DNA of 64,000 nt from Acetobacter conturbans. Lineage in GTDB: Bacteria; Pseudomonadota; Alphaproteobacteria; Acetobacterales; Acetobacteraceae. The stretch covers positions 62,001 to 126,000 of the forward strand of contig NZ_WOSY01000002.1 of the NCBI RefSeq assembly GCF_011516755.1. Reading direction: 5' to 3'. The position numbers and the translations under genes were made by a program. Of the stretch, positions 26,921 to 36,617 are shown in pieces. Each line of letters begins with the position of its first letter. Position 1 is the first letter of the stretch. Below the pieces are notes generated by a model. That model was not told the DNA's origin, did not search any database, and was given only the letters and a program-made list of their open reading frames with translations.

Positions 26921-29506
26921 TCAGGGGAGCACCGCTTTTAGCGCCCGTATCATGGCTGTCGATGAATAAGGCTTCTGCACAACCGGGATATCGTGGAATT
27001 CCTTCGGGATCATGGTGTGATTGGCGTACCCGGTTGTGAAAATGAAGGGAATACCCTGCTTTTTTAGCAGAACAGCCACTTCCAGTGCATTTTCATCTCC
27101 GAGATTGATATCGAGGATGGCCGCGTCCGGAGCCCGGCTTTCGATCAGTTCAAGAGCCTCGCACACCGATGCGGCCGAACACACGCTACCCACGCCATGT
27201 TCGAGAAGTGTATCCTCGGCTTCCATCGCGATCAGCACCTGATCCTCGACAATCAGCACTTCCATTTCCTGAAGGGTCTCGGCATTTCCATGCGTGCCGG
27301 TGGGACGTTCTGTTTCCGGAGACTGGGCAATATGCCAGTGTGTACGACCAGAATCCTTCACTTCACGGACGTGTCGGGCAGGCAGCGTCAGATAAATCAC
27401 GATGCCTTCAGGGCGGAACTCCCGGCGGGCAGCCCCTCCCAGTTCATGCTTCAGCGCCCGATCCAGAAGAATGGTGCCAAATCCTGAACGTATCGGTTCC
27501 TGGACGGCTGGCCCTTCGGTCTCCATCCATGTCAGTTTCCAGGTCTGGGAATCCTCATCAAAATACCAGTGGATATCCAGATGCCCCTTGTCGGCGGACA
27601 ACGCGCCGTATTTCGCCGCGTTCGTCGCCAGTTCGTGGAAAAGCAATGTCATGATCGACAAGGCCTTCCCCGACATCCACAGATCCGGGCCGGAGATGGT
27701 GATGGTCACGGTGGGGGTGGCGTAAGGCGCGAGTTCGGCTTGCAGAAGGGCGGAAAGACGACCGCCTGCATTCGCGCCGATGATCTGATCATGAGCCGTC
27801 GCCAGCGCGCCGATCCGGTCCCGCAACCTGCGGAGACCGTCCTGCGGGTCGCTTTCGTCTGAAATCGAACGGCTGACGACCGACTGGACCACCGAGAGGA
27901 TGTTTTTCACACGATGCGTCAGCTCATCATTGAGGAGACGCTGTTGCGCTTCGGCTTCAGCACGTTGTTCCAGCTGGATCTGACGATAGATCCCCGTCGC
28001 CTCGATGAGCGCAGACCTCAGTTCTTCCGCAGCTTCCTCGTTTTCAATGGTCCATGCGCCGGAGCAGTTGTGCATCTGTTCCTGACAGAAACCGCTTTCG
28101 CCACACCGGACATCCACCCCTTCGCCCGGGCGCGGGGCACGGTTGACGATCCACATTTTTTCCTTCCGGAAAAGATAAAGATAGTCGCCCGGCTGCACGG
28201 TCAGAGGAATGACCATGAGGCCCGCAATACCGGGAAAACGAGAGACCAGCGCAGGAGCATCCTCGGCAAGCGAGACCGTGCTCCATATCTGCGTCATGTC
28301 GCCCGCGCATGATTGTGACCATCTCACCAGAGCCTCCAGCGCTTCTTCCGAAAACGGGAGACCGTGACTTCCGTAACCGCCCTCCATGAAGACGGCGATA
28401 CCATCACATTCCACGAGAGACGCCAGCTCGCCGATGTGGGCGCGGATGTAGCTTGGGATATCACCGCTGAAGGTGGTGCCGAGCTGGATAAACTCTTGAA
28501 TGAGCGTGTGCGCCCGGTGGGTCATCTGCAGGCGATTCAGGCGCACGACCGCCGATATCTGCAATGCCACATATTCCCCGAGCATTTTCGCAACAGCGCG
28601 TTCGTCCATCGGGATGTTTTTGGGCGAATAATGGCGGCAGACGATCATTCCCCACAGGGCGCCATCCACGACGAGAGACAGCAGCAGGGAGGCATGGATA
28701 CCGCAATCCTGCAGATAGGCACGGCCTGTCGGCGATACCGCCCGCAACATGACGAGAGAAAGATCAAATGCCGGAAGATCCGGCATCGACAGGACAGGCT
28801 CAGGGGAGGCGCCCACGTCCTCGATCACCCGGACGAGCGAGCGGCGATAGACACCCCGGACGGCGAGGGGCAAATCCTCGGGGGCCATGAACTGGCCTGC
28901 AAGGCTGCTCAGGTTGGCCCGACAATCATCCGCGACCACTTCCGCCATGCCATTGGGCGCAAACCGGTAAAGCATCACATGGTCGTAGCCGGTCATCGAC
29001 CGTAACTGCACCACCGCTTCATTGCACAGCACCTGAAAATCCGTTTTCTCGCGCAGGCTATCGATGGCACTCCGCAAGAGGCAAATCAGTTCACCATTGA
29101 GTCCCAGAGGACTTTGGGGCGTGCATTCAACAACGAGATCCTGACCGGCAATATGTACCGCCACATCGCAGGTGATCTGGGATTCCCCCATACGAAAACC
29201 AAAAAGCAGGCAGGGGCGTCCTGTGGTCAGGCTTTCTCTGGTTGCTCTGAGAATGGCTTCTGCGGCGTTGGCGCCCACGCAGCTTTCGAGTGACACTCCG
29301 AATGGAATATCCTGTGGTGCAAAGAACCGGGAAGCGTTGGCCGACTGACGCTGGAGCAGGAGCGTCTCCGCGTCGAACGCCAGAAGGCAGCCTTGCGGCT
29401 GGATGAGGCCGCTCCTGGGGATGGAGGAAACCCCGGTCTGGACGCCATCGGCCAGGACGCTATTCCCAAACGGTTTTACAGCTCTGTTGCCGCGATCAGC
29501 GTCCAT
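26921..29506 (-). CDS. Phytochrome-like hybrid HWE histidine kinase lacking chromophore ligands
   Basis: The 861-residue protein is laid out as PAS_2 (about 25-125), GAF (130-320), PHY (330-505), HWE-type kinase (His 531 in THRVKN, N-box HELATNAAKYGALS at 624, GFGTILLDRAL) and a C-terminal receiver (LIVEDQVLI, Asp 799, Lys 846). This is the bacteriophytochrome architecture. However, the N-terminal biliverdin cysteine is replaced by Thr 24, the His 260 and His 290 equivalents are Gly 261 and Arg 291, and PASDIP has become APEDLP. A PRxSF tongue is not visible. It may sense something other than red light, or bind a bilin non-canonically. Confidence 0.87.
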   Translation of the reverse strand: MDADRGNRAVKPFGNSVLADGVQTGVSSIPRSGLIQPQGCLLAFDAETLLLQRQSANASRFFAPQDIPFGVSLESCVGANAAEAILRATRESLTTGRPCLLFGFRMGESQITCDVAVHIAGQDLVVECTPQSPLGLNGELICLLRSAIDSLREKTDFQVLCNEAVVQLRSMTGYDHVMLYRFAPNGMAEVVADDCRANLSSLAGQFMAPEDLPLAVRGVYRRSLVRVIEDVGASPEPVLSMPDLPAFDLSLVMLRAVSPTGRAYLQDCGIHASLLLSLVVDGALWGMIVCRHYSPKNIPMDERAVAKMLGEYVALQISAVVRLNRLQMTHRAHTLIQEFIQLGTTFSGDIPSYIRAHIGELASLVECDGIAVFMEGGYGSHGLPFSEEALEALVRWSQSCAGDMTQIWSTVSLAEDAPALVSRFPGIAGLMVIPLTVQPGDYLYLFRKEKMWIVNRAPRPGEGVDVRCGESGFCQEQMHNCSGAWTIENEEAAEELRSALIEATGIYRQIQLEQRAEAEAQQRLLNDELTHRVKNILSVVQSVVSRSISDESDPQDGLRRLRDRIGALATAHDQIIGANAGGRLSALLQAELAPYATPTVTITISGPDLWMSGKALSIMTLLFHELATNAAKYGALSADKGHLDIHWYFDEDSQTWKLTWMETEGPAVQEPIRSGFGTILLDRALKHELGGAARREFRPEGIVIYLTLPARHVREVKDSGRTHWHIAQSPETERPTGTHGNAETLQEMEVLIVEDQVLIAMEAEDTLLEHGVGSVCSAASVCEALELIESRAPDAAILDINLGDENALEVAVLLKKQGIPFIFTTGYANHTMIPKEFHDIPVVQKPYSSTAMIRALKAVLP

Positions 29507-29719
29507 CGATCATGTCCGGTAAGGCTTCCTGTTTTTGCGGAACCGGTCCCATGGGAGAGCGAACCCGTTTCATGGTGCACGAGGAAAAACAGTGTCTTCT
29601 GCTTATAGTTATTGATGGATACATCGGGAGTAAAAAAACTTACGTCACCGTTTGATCTTTTAGACACATTCCCGTCTCTCAGCCAGAGATTGTTAATAAA
29701 TTGAAATTGATGATCAACT

Positions 29720-30298
29720 TTAGAGATATGCCAGCGCGAGGATGCCACCGATAAGCGCCAGCGCGAACGCTCCACACACGAGGGGAAGGCGCTTTTCAAT
29801 GAAGGCCTCGATTGGTGCGCCGAAGCGCTGCAAGAGACCGGCAACAAGGAAAAACCGGATGCCGCGTGTGGCAAGGCTGGCGAGAAGGAATGGCAGTAGG
29901 GGAAAATGGGCGGCGCCGCTTGCTATGGTCACGAACTTGTAAGGAACCGGGGTGAGGCCTTTGATCAGGACAATCCAGACACCCCATTTCCTGAATTTTT
30001 CCTGCAGGGCGGCAAGCGTCGCGTCCGCATGGTAAAAATGCACGATGGGTCTGGCGACCACGTCAAGCAGAACGGCTCCGATATACCATCCGAGCACGCC
30101 GCCGGCGACGCTGCACAGGGTCGCGATGAGGGCGTAACGCCATGCGCGGCCACGATTAGCCAGCACCATAGGAATGAGAAGGGTTTCCGGCGGCAGCGGG
30201 AAGAAACTTGCCTCACTGAAGGCAAGAATACCAAGCCAGAAAGGAGCCATCGGACCGGCTGCATGAGCGCGAACGCGTGTGTAGAGACGGTCAAGCAT
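29720..30298 (-). CDS. YqaA family (VTT/SNARE-associated) membrane protein
   Basis: A 192-residue protein with about five hydrophobic segments. It contains AFSEASFFPLPPETLLIPMV, then GGVLGWYIGAVL, FRKWGVWIVLIKGLTPVPYK and the terminal helices, which fit the YqaA subgroup of DedA-like VTT-domain proteins. Some DedA relatives flip undecaprenyl phosphate or other lipids; YqaA has no proven role. It is preceded by a long region without a clear gene. Confidence 0.8.
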   Translation of the reverse strand: MLDRLYTRVRAHAAGPMAPFWLGILAFSEASFFPLPPETLLIPMVLANRGRAWRYALIATLCSVAGGVLGWYIGAVLLDVVARPIVHFYHADATLAALQEKFRKWGVWIVLIKGLTPVPYKFVTIASGAAHFPLLPFLLASLATRGIRFFLVAGLLQRFGAPIEAFIEKRLPLVCGAFALALIGGILALAYL

Positions 30299-31352
30299 GG
30301 CCCCGTACTCCTTTGAGACAGAGGTGAGAAGAGCCGCAGGAATGCCATTCAGTCGTCACGCGGGCAAGGGGCTTCCGTGTATCAGGCCGATACTGGCCTC
30401 CGATCTGTTTTTCGCGCTCCATTTCAATAAATTCTCGTCGACGCCATTGCTCAAAATCGAACAGATCACGGTTATGGTGACGGGGAGTTTCCGGATTTCT
30501 CCGGAATGGCGTTCTGCATGCTTTATCCGGATCAGGAACATGGCGTGCATGTCGGGTGTATTATTGGCCACAACTTCCAAGAGAAAGATCGTCGAAACGG
30601 ATGCGCTGCTCCTGTCGTCAGGACCGTCTGAACGCATTGATATCAATCCATCGTCCTTCGTATTGTGCGACGCTTTAATCTTAGCATGGCAGGTCAACAG
30701 CTTTTCAGGCCATCAATGATGGAATTGGCGATTCCGCGCGCAAATTGAAGAAATATTACAGTGAAATTGGGCGTTTTTGTCCCAAGAACTGCTATCCGCA
30801 GCATACGAGCGTAATTTACCGTGTGATGATGAAACACGGAGCCATGAAGAAAAAGAATTGCCCTTGGCCTTCAATGGCATGCCCGGAGTGGTGATTGCGA
30901 ATGCCATAGGGGGAGGAGGGGACAGGCAGCGGCGTTTTTCAGGGATACCCGAAGGTGGGGTGCCTAATTCATGGATATCCATGAAAAAAGATTGCCGGAA
31001 CCACGGGGGGATGTCGTTGGATACACCCTGACAGGGCATGAGAAGCCCGTTGGAGACGTTACATGACTCCATTGCCCGATTGTGGGCCACATTCTGAAGC
31101 GTTGGGAGATTGGCCCATCGATGGCAACAGCATTTCACTCAAACACCCAAAAGCCGCATAAGATATATTATGCCAACTAAATGAGCGGATTGGTTTGACC
31201 ATCCGGTGACAAACTATGTGTAGGCTTCGTCGATGGGTTGTTGCGGGCCATTCCGGGGTTTTCAATGGCCGGTGCAGAACTTTGAGCCCGTTATCGGGTT
31301 GAAGAAATTCGTTTATCTGCAAACATTCGAACAGGAAAAGAGACAGGCTGGA
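30299..31352. other. About 1 kb with no supported gene
   Basis: The stretch is poorer in GC than its surroundings. Several short open frames exist on both strands (for example 30297-30719 plus, 30356-30697 minus, 30777-31031 plus), but none shows a recognisable domain, a ribosome binding site with a fitting start, or clean codon usage. One plus frame near 30475-30717 has a vague PilZ-like run (FIRIRNMACMSGVLL), not enough for a call. No tRNA, long inverted repeat or IS end was seen. It may be decayed coding DNA plus the bestrophin promoter region. Confidence 0.4.
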
Positions 31353-32228
31353 ATGATCGTCAATAAAAGGATCGGACTTCTGGTTCTGATGCGGGAAAGC
31401 GCCGGCACATTGCTGCTGCTGGCCGCCTGGGATTTTGTTGTCGTTATGCTTTACCAGCTCTTCCATCAGGAATGGATGGAAATTCCCACCCTCCCACTCT
31501 CCCTCATAGGATCGGCTCTGGCGCTCTTCATGAGCGTGCGTAACAACACAGCCTATGCACGGTGGTGGGAAGGACGGACGCTCTGGGGAGCTGTGACAAA
31601 CAATTCACGCTCGTTCGGCCGACAGGTATGCACCCTTCTCGGCGGCAGGAAAGACCTTGTGCGGGCGATGGCCGCCTACCCCCATGCATTGCGGACCGCG
31701 CTGGGCGATATTGACGCTTCAGCGGATGTGGAACGCCTGCTCGCCCCTGAAATGGCGGAACATATCAAAGGCTGGGCAAACCAGCCCAACGGCATTCTGC
31801 TGCAACTCGGGATGGGTGTGACCGAGGAAGCCACGAAACGCGGCATCGATGGGGCTCTGCACGGCCAGATCGACCGCATTCTGTCCGATCTGGCAAATGC
31901 ACAGGGCGGTCTGGAGCGGATCTGCAAGACGCCCCTTCCCATCCAGTATTCTGGCCTGCCGCGTGCTCTTGCCAACATTTTCTGCATTGTGCTGCCGATT
32001 TCCGCAGTGCAGACGCTTGGCTGGGTTACCCCTCTCGGCTCGTCACTCGTCGGCCTGCTGTTCGTGGTGCTCGACAAGACCGGAGCTGACCTGCAGGAGC
32101 CGTTCGTTGATTCTCCACACGCCCTTCCAATGGAAGCCATGGCGAGAACCATCGAAAGAGATCTCCTTCAGTCGATCGGTGAAACGCCCTCCCCGCAGGT
32201 TGTGGCGTGTAACGGCGTTCTCCCCTGA
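31353..32228 (+). CDS. Bestrophin-family (UPF0187/YneE) membrane channel
   Basis: This 291-residue protein shows the family features: an N-terminal helix pair, then FMSVRNNTAYARWWEGRTLW (the conserved RxNxAYxRWWEGR motif), a helical cytoplasmic region and a second helix pair ending in FVVLDKTGADLQEPF. Bacterial bestrophin homologues form pentameric ion channels (KpBest conducts cations). The ATG 31353 fits the conserved N-terminus; an upstream start at 31233 would add 40 unconserved residues. It stands alone before a porin gene. Confidence 0.88.
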   Translation: MIVNKRIGLLVLMRESAGTLLLLAAWDFVVVMLYQLFHQEWMEIPTLPLSLIGSALALFMSVRNNTAYARWWEGRTLWGAVTNNSRSFGRQVCTLLGGRKDLVRAMAAYPHALRTALGDIDASADVERLLAPEMAEHIKGWANQPNGILLQLGMGVTEEATKRGIDGALHGQIDRILSDLANAQGGLERICKTPLPIQYSGLPRALANIFCIVLPISAVQTLGWVTPLGSSLVGLLFVVLDKTGADLQEPFVDSPHALPMEAMARTIERDLLQSIGETPSPQVVACNGVLP

Positions 32229-32399
32229 CGCGAGAAAAAATTCTCGATCACAAGATGTTCAGGTCGCCCTTTGTGCCATTGACCGCCATTACCTTTTTGT
32301 CACACTTGAAATGCTATGAAAGGCAACTGACTCAGACAGGTTTCCTGAATGCCGGGCTGGCAGGACTTTTCGTGTGTCACGGGTGCAAAAAGGACGAAA

Positions 32400-34154
32400 A
32401 TGATCTTCATTCAGTCGGAGCTGCTTTTTTTCTCGCGTCTCCGCTCCGTGAGACGGTCGTCACCGCTCGCCTCTCCCTCCCAGAGCATCGGTGCGTTCAT
32501 GCGCCCGCTTCTCGGTGCCGGACTTCTCGCGGGCTCCGCGCTGGTGGCGGTCGCTCAGCCCGCTCATGCGGATGAATATACCGACCTGCTCGATATCCTG
32601 CGGGTGAAAGGCAGTCTGACGCAGGGCGAATACAGCGTCCTGACCGCCAAGCATCGCCGTCATCTTCAGCAGGACGCTTCGGAACGTTCAGAGGGCCGCC
32701 CTGCCCGGCTCGCTGACGCACGGACAGCCGATCGTTCCTCGAATCTGCGAACCACGGCGACACGGACGGCGCACGGTCATGGCACAATGGCCGACCCGGA
32801 CGTGACACCCGTGTTTCTTGACGCGCGGGATGCAGCAGACCGGGCGGCGGCAAGTGCACAGTCCGCCCATGACTCCATGCTCGCCGCGCAGGCCGCGATC
32901 CATGACCCCACCATCGTCAGGACCGACAAATACGTTCCGGGAAAAGGCGTCACCTTCCATGCAGGGGAAGTGGCGATCAATCTTTCGGGTTTTGTGAACG
33001 GCTTCTACACATACGACAACGCCTATGGGCGCTATGTCGGTGGCGGAACGTCCGCAGGCGCTGGTGGCAGCAAGTTTGATGCCTCGGCCGTCCGTAACGG
33101 TTATCTGCCTGCCGCGCTGATCACCAAGATCACCACGACCCAGAACGGGATCGACATGGCCGCCGTCTTCGGCATGTATCCGGGCATGGACAACAGCAAG
33201 ACGGGCGCCCTGAACGCCAACTCGGGCGGCAGTCCTCTGGCGCTGGGCACGCCTGGCATCGATTTTCGTCAGGTTTACATGACCTTCGGCAACAAGAAGC
33301 TCGGAACCTTCAAGATCGGACGTGATCTCGGCATCTTCGGGTCGGATGCCATTCTCTCCGATGCCACCCTCATCACACTGGGTTCGATTGGCGGCAATTC
33401 CGCGCCGGGCAACACCAGCCTGGGCCGTATTGGTGTCGGTTATCTCTATGCCGACTGGATACCGCAGATTTCCTATCAGTCTCCGGTCATGCATGGCGTG
33501 CAGCTTACCGGCGGTATTTTGCAGCCACTCGATGAATATAATTTCGCCGGCACGAACGACAACGGAACGGGTACGCAAGCGCTGTCCGCGCAGTCCTCCT
33601 ATCATAGTTCGCCCATGGTGCAGGGTAAGGTCACGTACGATTTCACCGCGGGTGACATCAAGGCGCGGCTCTGGGCTGGTTTCCTGTTACAACGTCAGCA
33701 GCGTCTTTATTCTTCCGTCATCACCGAGCAGGAAAAGAAGAGCGCTACGGTCGAAGCCGGAGAAGTTGGCGCAAAGCTGAGCTACAAAGGCTTCGAAGGC
33801 GTGGCCTATTACTATCGTGCCAGCGGTCTCGGGACGACAGGTCTGTTCTTCGACGGTGTGACACCGAGTGGTCACAAGCGTAATTCAGAGGGCTACTACG
33901 TTCAGGCGACCTATTCCTTTGACAAACGCTTCCGCGTTTCAGGAAGCTATGGTGTCAGTAATCTTTATCAGGCGCCCGGTGAGATCGATTCAATCCTCGT
34001 CAGACGCAATGAGTCCGAAGTGGGAGCCCTGTTCTACAAATGGACGGACTGGTTGCAGCTAGTTGCTGAATACAGCCATACGGAATCCATCTCTCACAGC
34101 AATAATCGCGGCAAAGACAACTCCGCATCCGGGGGCGCTGTTCTCTTCTTCTGA
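32400..34154 (+). CDS. Outer-membrane porin
   Basis: The mature part ends in Phe-Phe after alternating amphipathic strands, with INLSGFVNGFYTYDNAYGRY, FRQVYMTFGNKKLGTFKIGR, then DLGIFGSDAI and repeated tyrosine-rich strands: the general trimeric porin pattern. After the signal sequence is a 130-residue charged, partly coiled linker (DARDAADRAAASAQSAHDSM) before the barrel, as in porins that anchor to peptidoglycan. ATG 32400 has AAAGGA upstream, giving an unusually long basic n-region before LLGAGLLAGSALVAVAQPAH; ATG 32499 would give a normal signal peptide. The solute is unknown. Confidence 0.85.
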   Translation: MIFIQSELLFFSRLRSVRRSSPLASPSQSIGAFMRPLLGAGLLAGSALVAVAQPAHADEYTDLLDILRVKGSLTQGEYSVLTAKHRRHLQQDASERSEGRPARLADARTADRSSNLRTTATRTAHGHGTMADPDVTPVFLDARDAADRAAASAQSAHDSMLAAQAAIHDPTIVRTDKYVPGKGVTFHAGEVAINLSGFVNGFYTYDNAYGRYVGGGTSAGAGGSKFDASAVRNGYLPAALITKITTTQNGIDMAAVFGMYPGMDNSKTGALNANSGGSPLALGTPGIDFRQVYMTFGNKKLGTFKIGRDLGIFGSDAILSDATLITLGSIGGNSAPGNTSLGRIGVGYLYADWIPQISYQSPVMHGVQLTGGILQPLDEYNFAGTNDNGTGTQALSAQSSYHSSPMVQGKVTYDFTAGDIKARLWAGFLLQRQQRLYSSVITEQEKKSATVEAGEVGAKLSYKGFEGVAYYYRASGLGTTGLFFDGVTPSGHKRNSEGYYVQATYSFDKRFRVSGSYGVSNLYQAPGEIDSILVRRNESEVGALFYKWTDWLQLVAEYSHTESISHSNNRGKDNSASGGAVLFF

Positions 34155-34163
34155 TGCAGGCAT

Positions 34164-34201
34164 GGAAAGGACTGTCCTGAACCTTCCGCACAGTCCTTTC
34201 C
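34164..34201 (+). terminator. 12-bp inverted repeat after the porin gene
   Basis: GGAAAGGACTGT (34164-34175) is inverted exactly at 34190-34201 with a 14-base loop, starting 10 bases after the porin stop. No T-run follows, so it may stabilise the mRNA 3' end or act with Rho rather than terminate alone. Confidence 0.5.
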
Positions 34202-34281
34202 ACACGACATATCCGTGGTGTTTTCCACGATGCGCGCTTTTTACGAAACTTTTCAGTTATCTATGCTTTGAGAGGTCTGCC

Positions 34282-34330
34282 TCGCTGTCATCAGGGTTTC
34301 TGGAACCCCCGAGACAGCGATGTGTTTTTG
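34282..34330 (+). terminator. Two-part hairpin with T-run before carD
   Basis: TCGCTGTC (34282-34289) pairs with GACAGCGA (34313-34320), enclosing a second stem GGGTT/AACCC; TGTGTTTTTG follows. It is shaped like an intrinsic terminator, placed 18 bases before the carD start, so it could also regulate carD by attenuation. Confidence 0.55.
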
Positions 34331-34347
34331 TGGTAGAACCATAGACT

Positions 34348-34938
34348 ATGAGCACATTCAGATCTTCTCCGAAAGGCGGCGTTACGGACGCCATGGCACG
34401 CACGGCGGCGGCGACAACGGCCGCACAAGCCAAAACCAAAGTAAAGGACGAGGATCCTTTTCAGGAAGGCGATTCAATCGTCTACGCTGCCCACGGTGTC
34501 GGGCGCGTCGATCGCATTGGCATTGATGAAATCGCCGGAACAAAGCTGGAAGTCATCCAGATATCGTTCCCCGGCAATCAGATGACGCTCCGTATCCCGC
34601 TGTCAAAGGCTCGCAAGGCTGGCCTGCGCAAGATCGTCTCGCGCGAGATCGTCGACAAGGCGATGGGCATCATCAAGGGCAAGCCGCACGTCAGCAAGGG
34701 CATGTGGGCCCGTCGCGCCGTCGCTTATCAGGAAAAGATCAATTCCGGCGATCTCGTGCAGATCGCGGAAGTCCTCCGTGATCTGCGCCGCAATGTGGAC
34801 AGCCTTGATGGCAGCTTCAGCGAGCGCAAGCTTTTTGAAGCGGCTCAGGAGCGTTTTGTGGCCGAAGTGGCTGTCCTTGAAAAGAAAGAACCGGCAGACG
34901 TGCTTGAGTCCCTCACCGCCGTGATGAAGGCAGCATAA
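34348..34938 (+). CDS. carD: CarD-family transcriptional regulator
   Basis: A 196-residue protein whose residues 38-95 form the RNA-polymerase-interacting domain (FQEGDSIVYAAHGVGRVDRI, then FPGNQMTLRIPLSKARKAGL), followed by a helical DNA-contacting domain with the WARRAVAYQEKI signature. CarD binds the beta subunit and stabilises open promoter complexes, notably at rRNA promoters. The N-terminal 35 residues are an Ala/Lys-rich extension. No ribosome binding site is seen before ATG 34348, and a terminator-like hairpin lies immediately upstream; an internal ATG at 34393 is an alternative. Confidence 0.92.
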   Translation: MSTFRSSPKGGVTDAMARTAAATTAAQAKTKVKDEDPFQEGDSIVYAAHGVGRVDRIGIDEIAGTKLEVIQISFPGNQMTLRIPLSKARKAGLRKIVSREIVDKAMGIIKGKPHVSKGMWARRAVAYQEKINSGDLVQIAEVLRDLRRNVDSLDGSFSERKLFEAAQERFVAEVAVLEKKEPADVLESLTAVMKAA

Positions 34939-34952
34939 CACCGGGGTTTCAT

Positions 34953-36587
34953 GTGTCTGCAACGCTCCGTGTCGCCGCCCGGTCCCCCTCGATGAGAGGG
35001 GAGACTGATCACCACCCCCTGCTGGTCCGGCGTGCGGAAGCGGAACTTGAGACAGGGCATTTTCAGGAAGTCGAAACAGCACTTGAACCTTATGGCGGCA
35101 TGGGGTTCACCGCAATTGACCGGCTTCTTGGGTTTGCACTTGCTGGCCTTGTCCGCCCGGAGCCAGCCGCTGCATTGCTGGTGGCTGTGGGGCTCGCCTC
35201 GCCGGGCGGCAATCATCCTGCCCTTGATCTGGTAAGCCTGTTCGGACGGCTCGACCAGCGTGAGGCCGCCCGAAAAACCCTTGAGGCCATTCTCAAACTC
35301 ACACCTGATGATCCCCGCGTGCTGGATGCGCTGGGCGACCTTTTGGCGCAACTGGGCAAGTTTGACGAAGCCGTGGCAGTGCTGGATCGCTCACTGGCCA
35401 TCCGTCCCGTTTCTCCCATGGCACTCAATTTCAAGGCTATCGCCCTCATGGAGCGCGGTGACATTGGTGAGGCGGAGGCGATTTTCGGAAAAGTTCTCGA
35501 ACTTGTGCCCGACAATGCGACTGCCCTTTCGAATCTCGCGTGCATCTATTCAGCCATCAACCGGACGGACGATGCGCTGGCACTCTATCGCTCGGCCATC
35601 ATCGAACGTCCGAACAATCCGGTCATTCGCCTGAATTACTCCATCTCACTCCTCAAAGCCGGTCGTTCCGCGCAAGGCTGGGCGGAACATGAATGGAGAC
35701 TGCGGCTGCCCGGCCATTCGCAGTTGCCTGAAGCCCGCCTGCTGCCTTCGCTGGGCGACGGTGTGGATCTGCGGGGCAAACGGGTTCTGGTCACGCAGGA
35801 GGAAGGTCTCGGCGATACGCTGATGTATCTGCGTTACCTGCCTGCCCTCGCCCGTCGTGGCGCCATCGTGCATGTCTGGGTGCCGGAAACACTCGCTGAA
35901 CTCTGCCGTCGCGTTGAAGGAATCGCTGTGGTTCAGGTCGGCGGCTCGCTGCCTGAGTTTGACTGGCATTGTCCCTTCATCAGCCTTCCGCGCGCCTTTG
36001 TCGGAACCGGGGAGGAAACGGGTGATCCCGTCCCCTATCTGCACGCAAATCCGATCAAGATGCGGGAAGCGCGAAAACTTCTGCCCGCTAATGGCAAGCT
36101 GAATGTGGGCCTGGTCTGGGGCGGTGCGCCTCGCCCCCACTCCAGCAGCGCCCTGATGCTCGATCGACGACGTTCCCTGCCGTTTGCGAAGCTTGATCCG
36201 CTGGGGAAAATTCCCGGCATCAATCTGATCAGCTTCCAGAAAGGCCCCTATGCGGAGGACGGCACCATCCTTCCCTGTGGGAAAGCGATTGCCGATCTCA
36301 TGCCTTATGCTGATAATCTTGATGACACTGCGGCTTTTCTCATGGGCATTGATGTTCTTGTGTCGGTCGATACTTCTGTCGTGCATCTTGCCGGCGGTCT
36401 CGGTCGTCCAGTCCTGCTCATGGACCGTTTCGACAATTGCTGGCGCTGGCTGTCAGGTCGGGAAGATTCCATCTGGTATCCGGACCTGACAATCGTCCGG
36501 CAAAACCGTCCGCGTGACTGGGATGATGTCGTCAGAAGGGTTGCAGCGCACCTGCGTGGCATGGCAGCAGACCATCGACGCCGCTGA
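34953..36587 (+). CDS. TPR protein with C-terminal GT9-like (heptosyltransferase-fold) domain
   Basis: The first 240 residues hold about five TPR-like units (DDPRVLDALGDLLAQLGKFD, then SPMALNFKAIALMERGD and NATALSNLACIYSAINRTDD). The C-terminal 300 residues contain GKRVLVTQEEGLGDTLMYLR and LVSVDTSVVHLAGGLGRPVL, motifs shared with ADP-heptose:LPS heptosyltransferases (GT9). Such TPR-GT fusions are common in alphaproteobacteria, and their acceptors are mostly unknown. GTG 34953 lies 14 bases after the carD stop. SulP follows after 30 bases, so carD, this gene and SulP may form one transcript. Confidence 0.78.
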   Translation: MSATLRVAARSPSMRGETDHHPLLVRRAEAELETGHFQEVETALEPYGGMGFTAIDRLLGFALAGLVRPEPAAALLVAVGLASPGGNHPALDLVSLFGRLDQREAARKTLEAILKLTPDDPRVLDALGDLLAQLGKFDEAVAVLDRSLAIRPVSPMALNFKAIALMERGDIGEAEAIFGKVLELVPDNATALSNLACIYSAINRTDDALALYRSAIIERPNNPVIRLNYSISLLKAGRSAQGWAEHEWRLRLPGHSQLPEARLLPSLGDGVDLRGKRVLVTQEEGLGDTLMYLRYLPALARRGAIVHVWVPETLAELCRRVEGIAVVQVGGSLPEFDWHCPFISLPRAFVGTGEETGDPVPYLHANPIKMREARKLLPANGKLNVGLVWGGAPRPHSSSALMLDRRRSLPFAKLDPLGKIPGINLISFQKGPYAEDGTILPCGKAIADLMPYADNLDDTAAFLMGIDVLVSVDTSVVHLAGGLGRPVLLMDRFDNCWRWLSGREDSIWYPDLTIVRQNRPRDWDDVVRRVAAHLRGMAADHRRR

Positions 36588-36617
36588 ATACGACGCGCCT
36601 GCCCACCACTCAGGAAA

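Noticed and set aside
30475..30719. PilZ-domain protein
   Set aside because: Only a short run (FIRIRNMACMSGVLL) resembles PilZ; the RxxxR and DxSxxG motifs are missing and no ribosome binding site fits.
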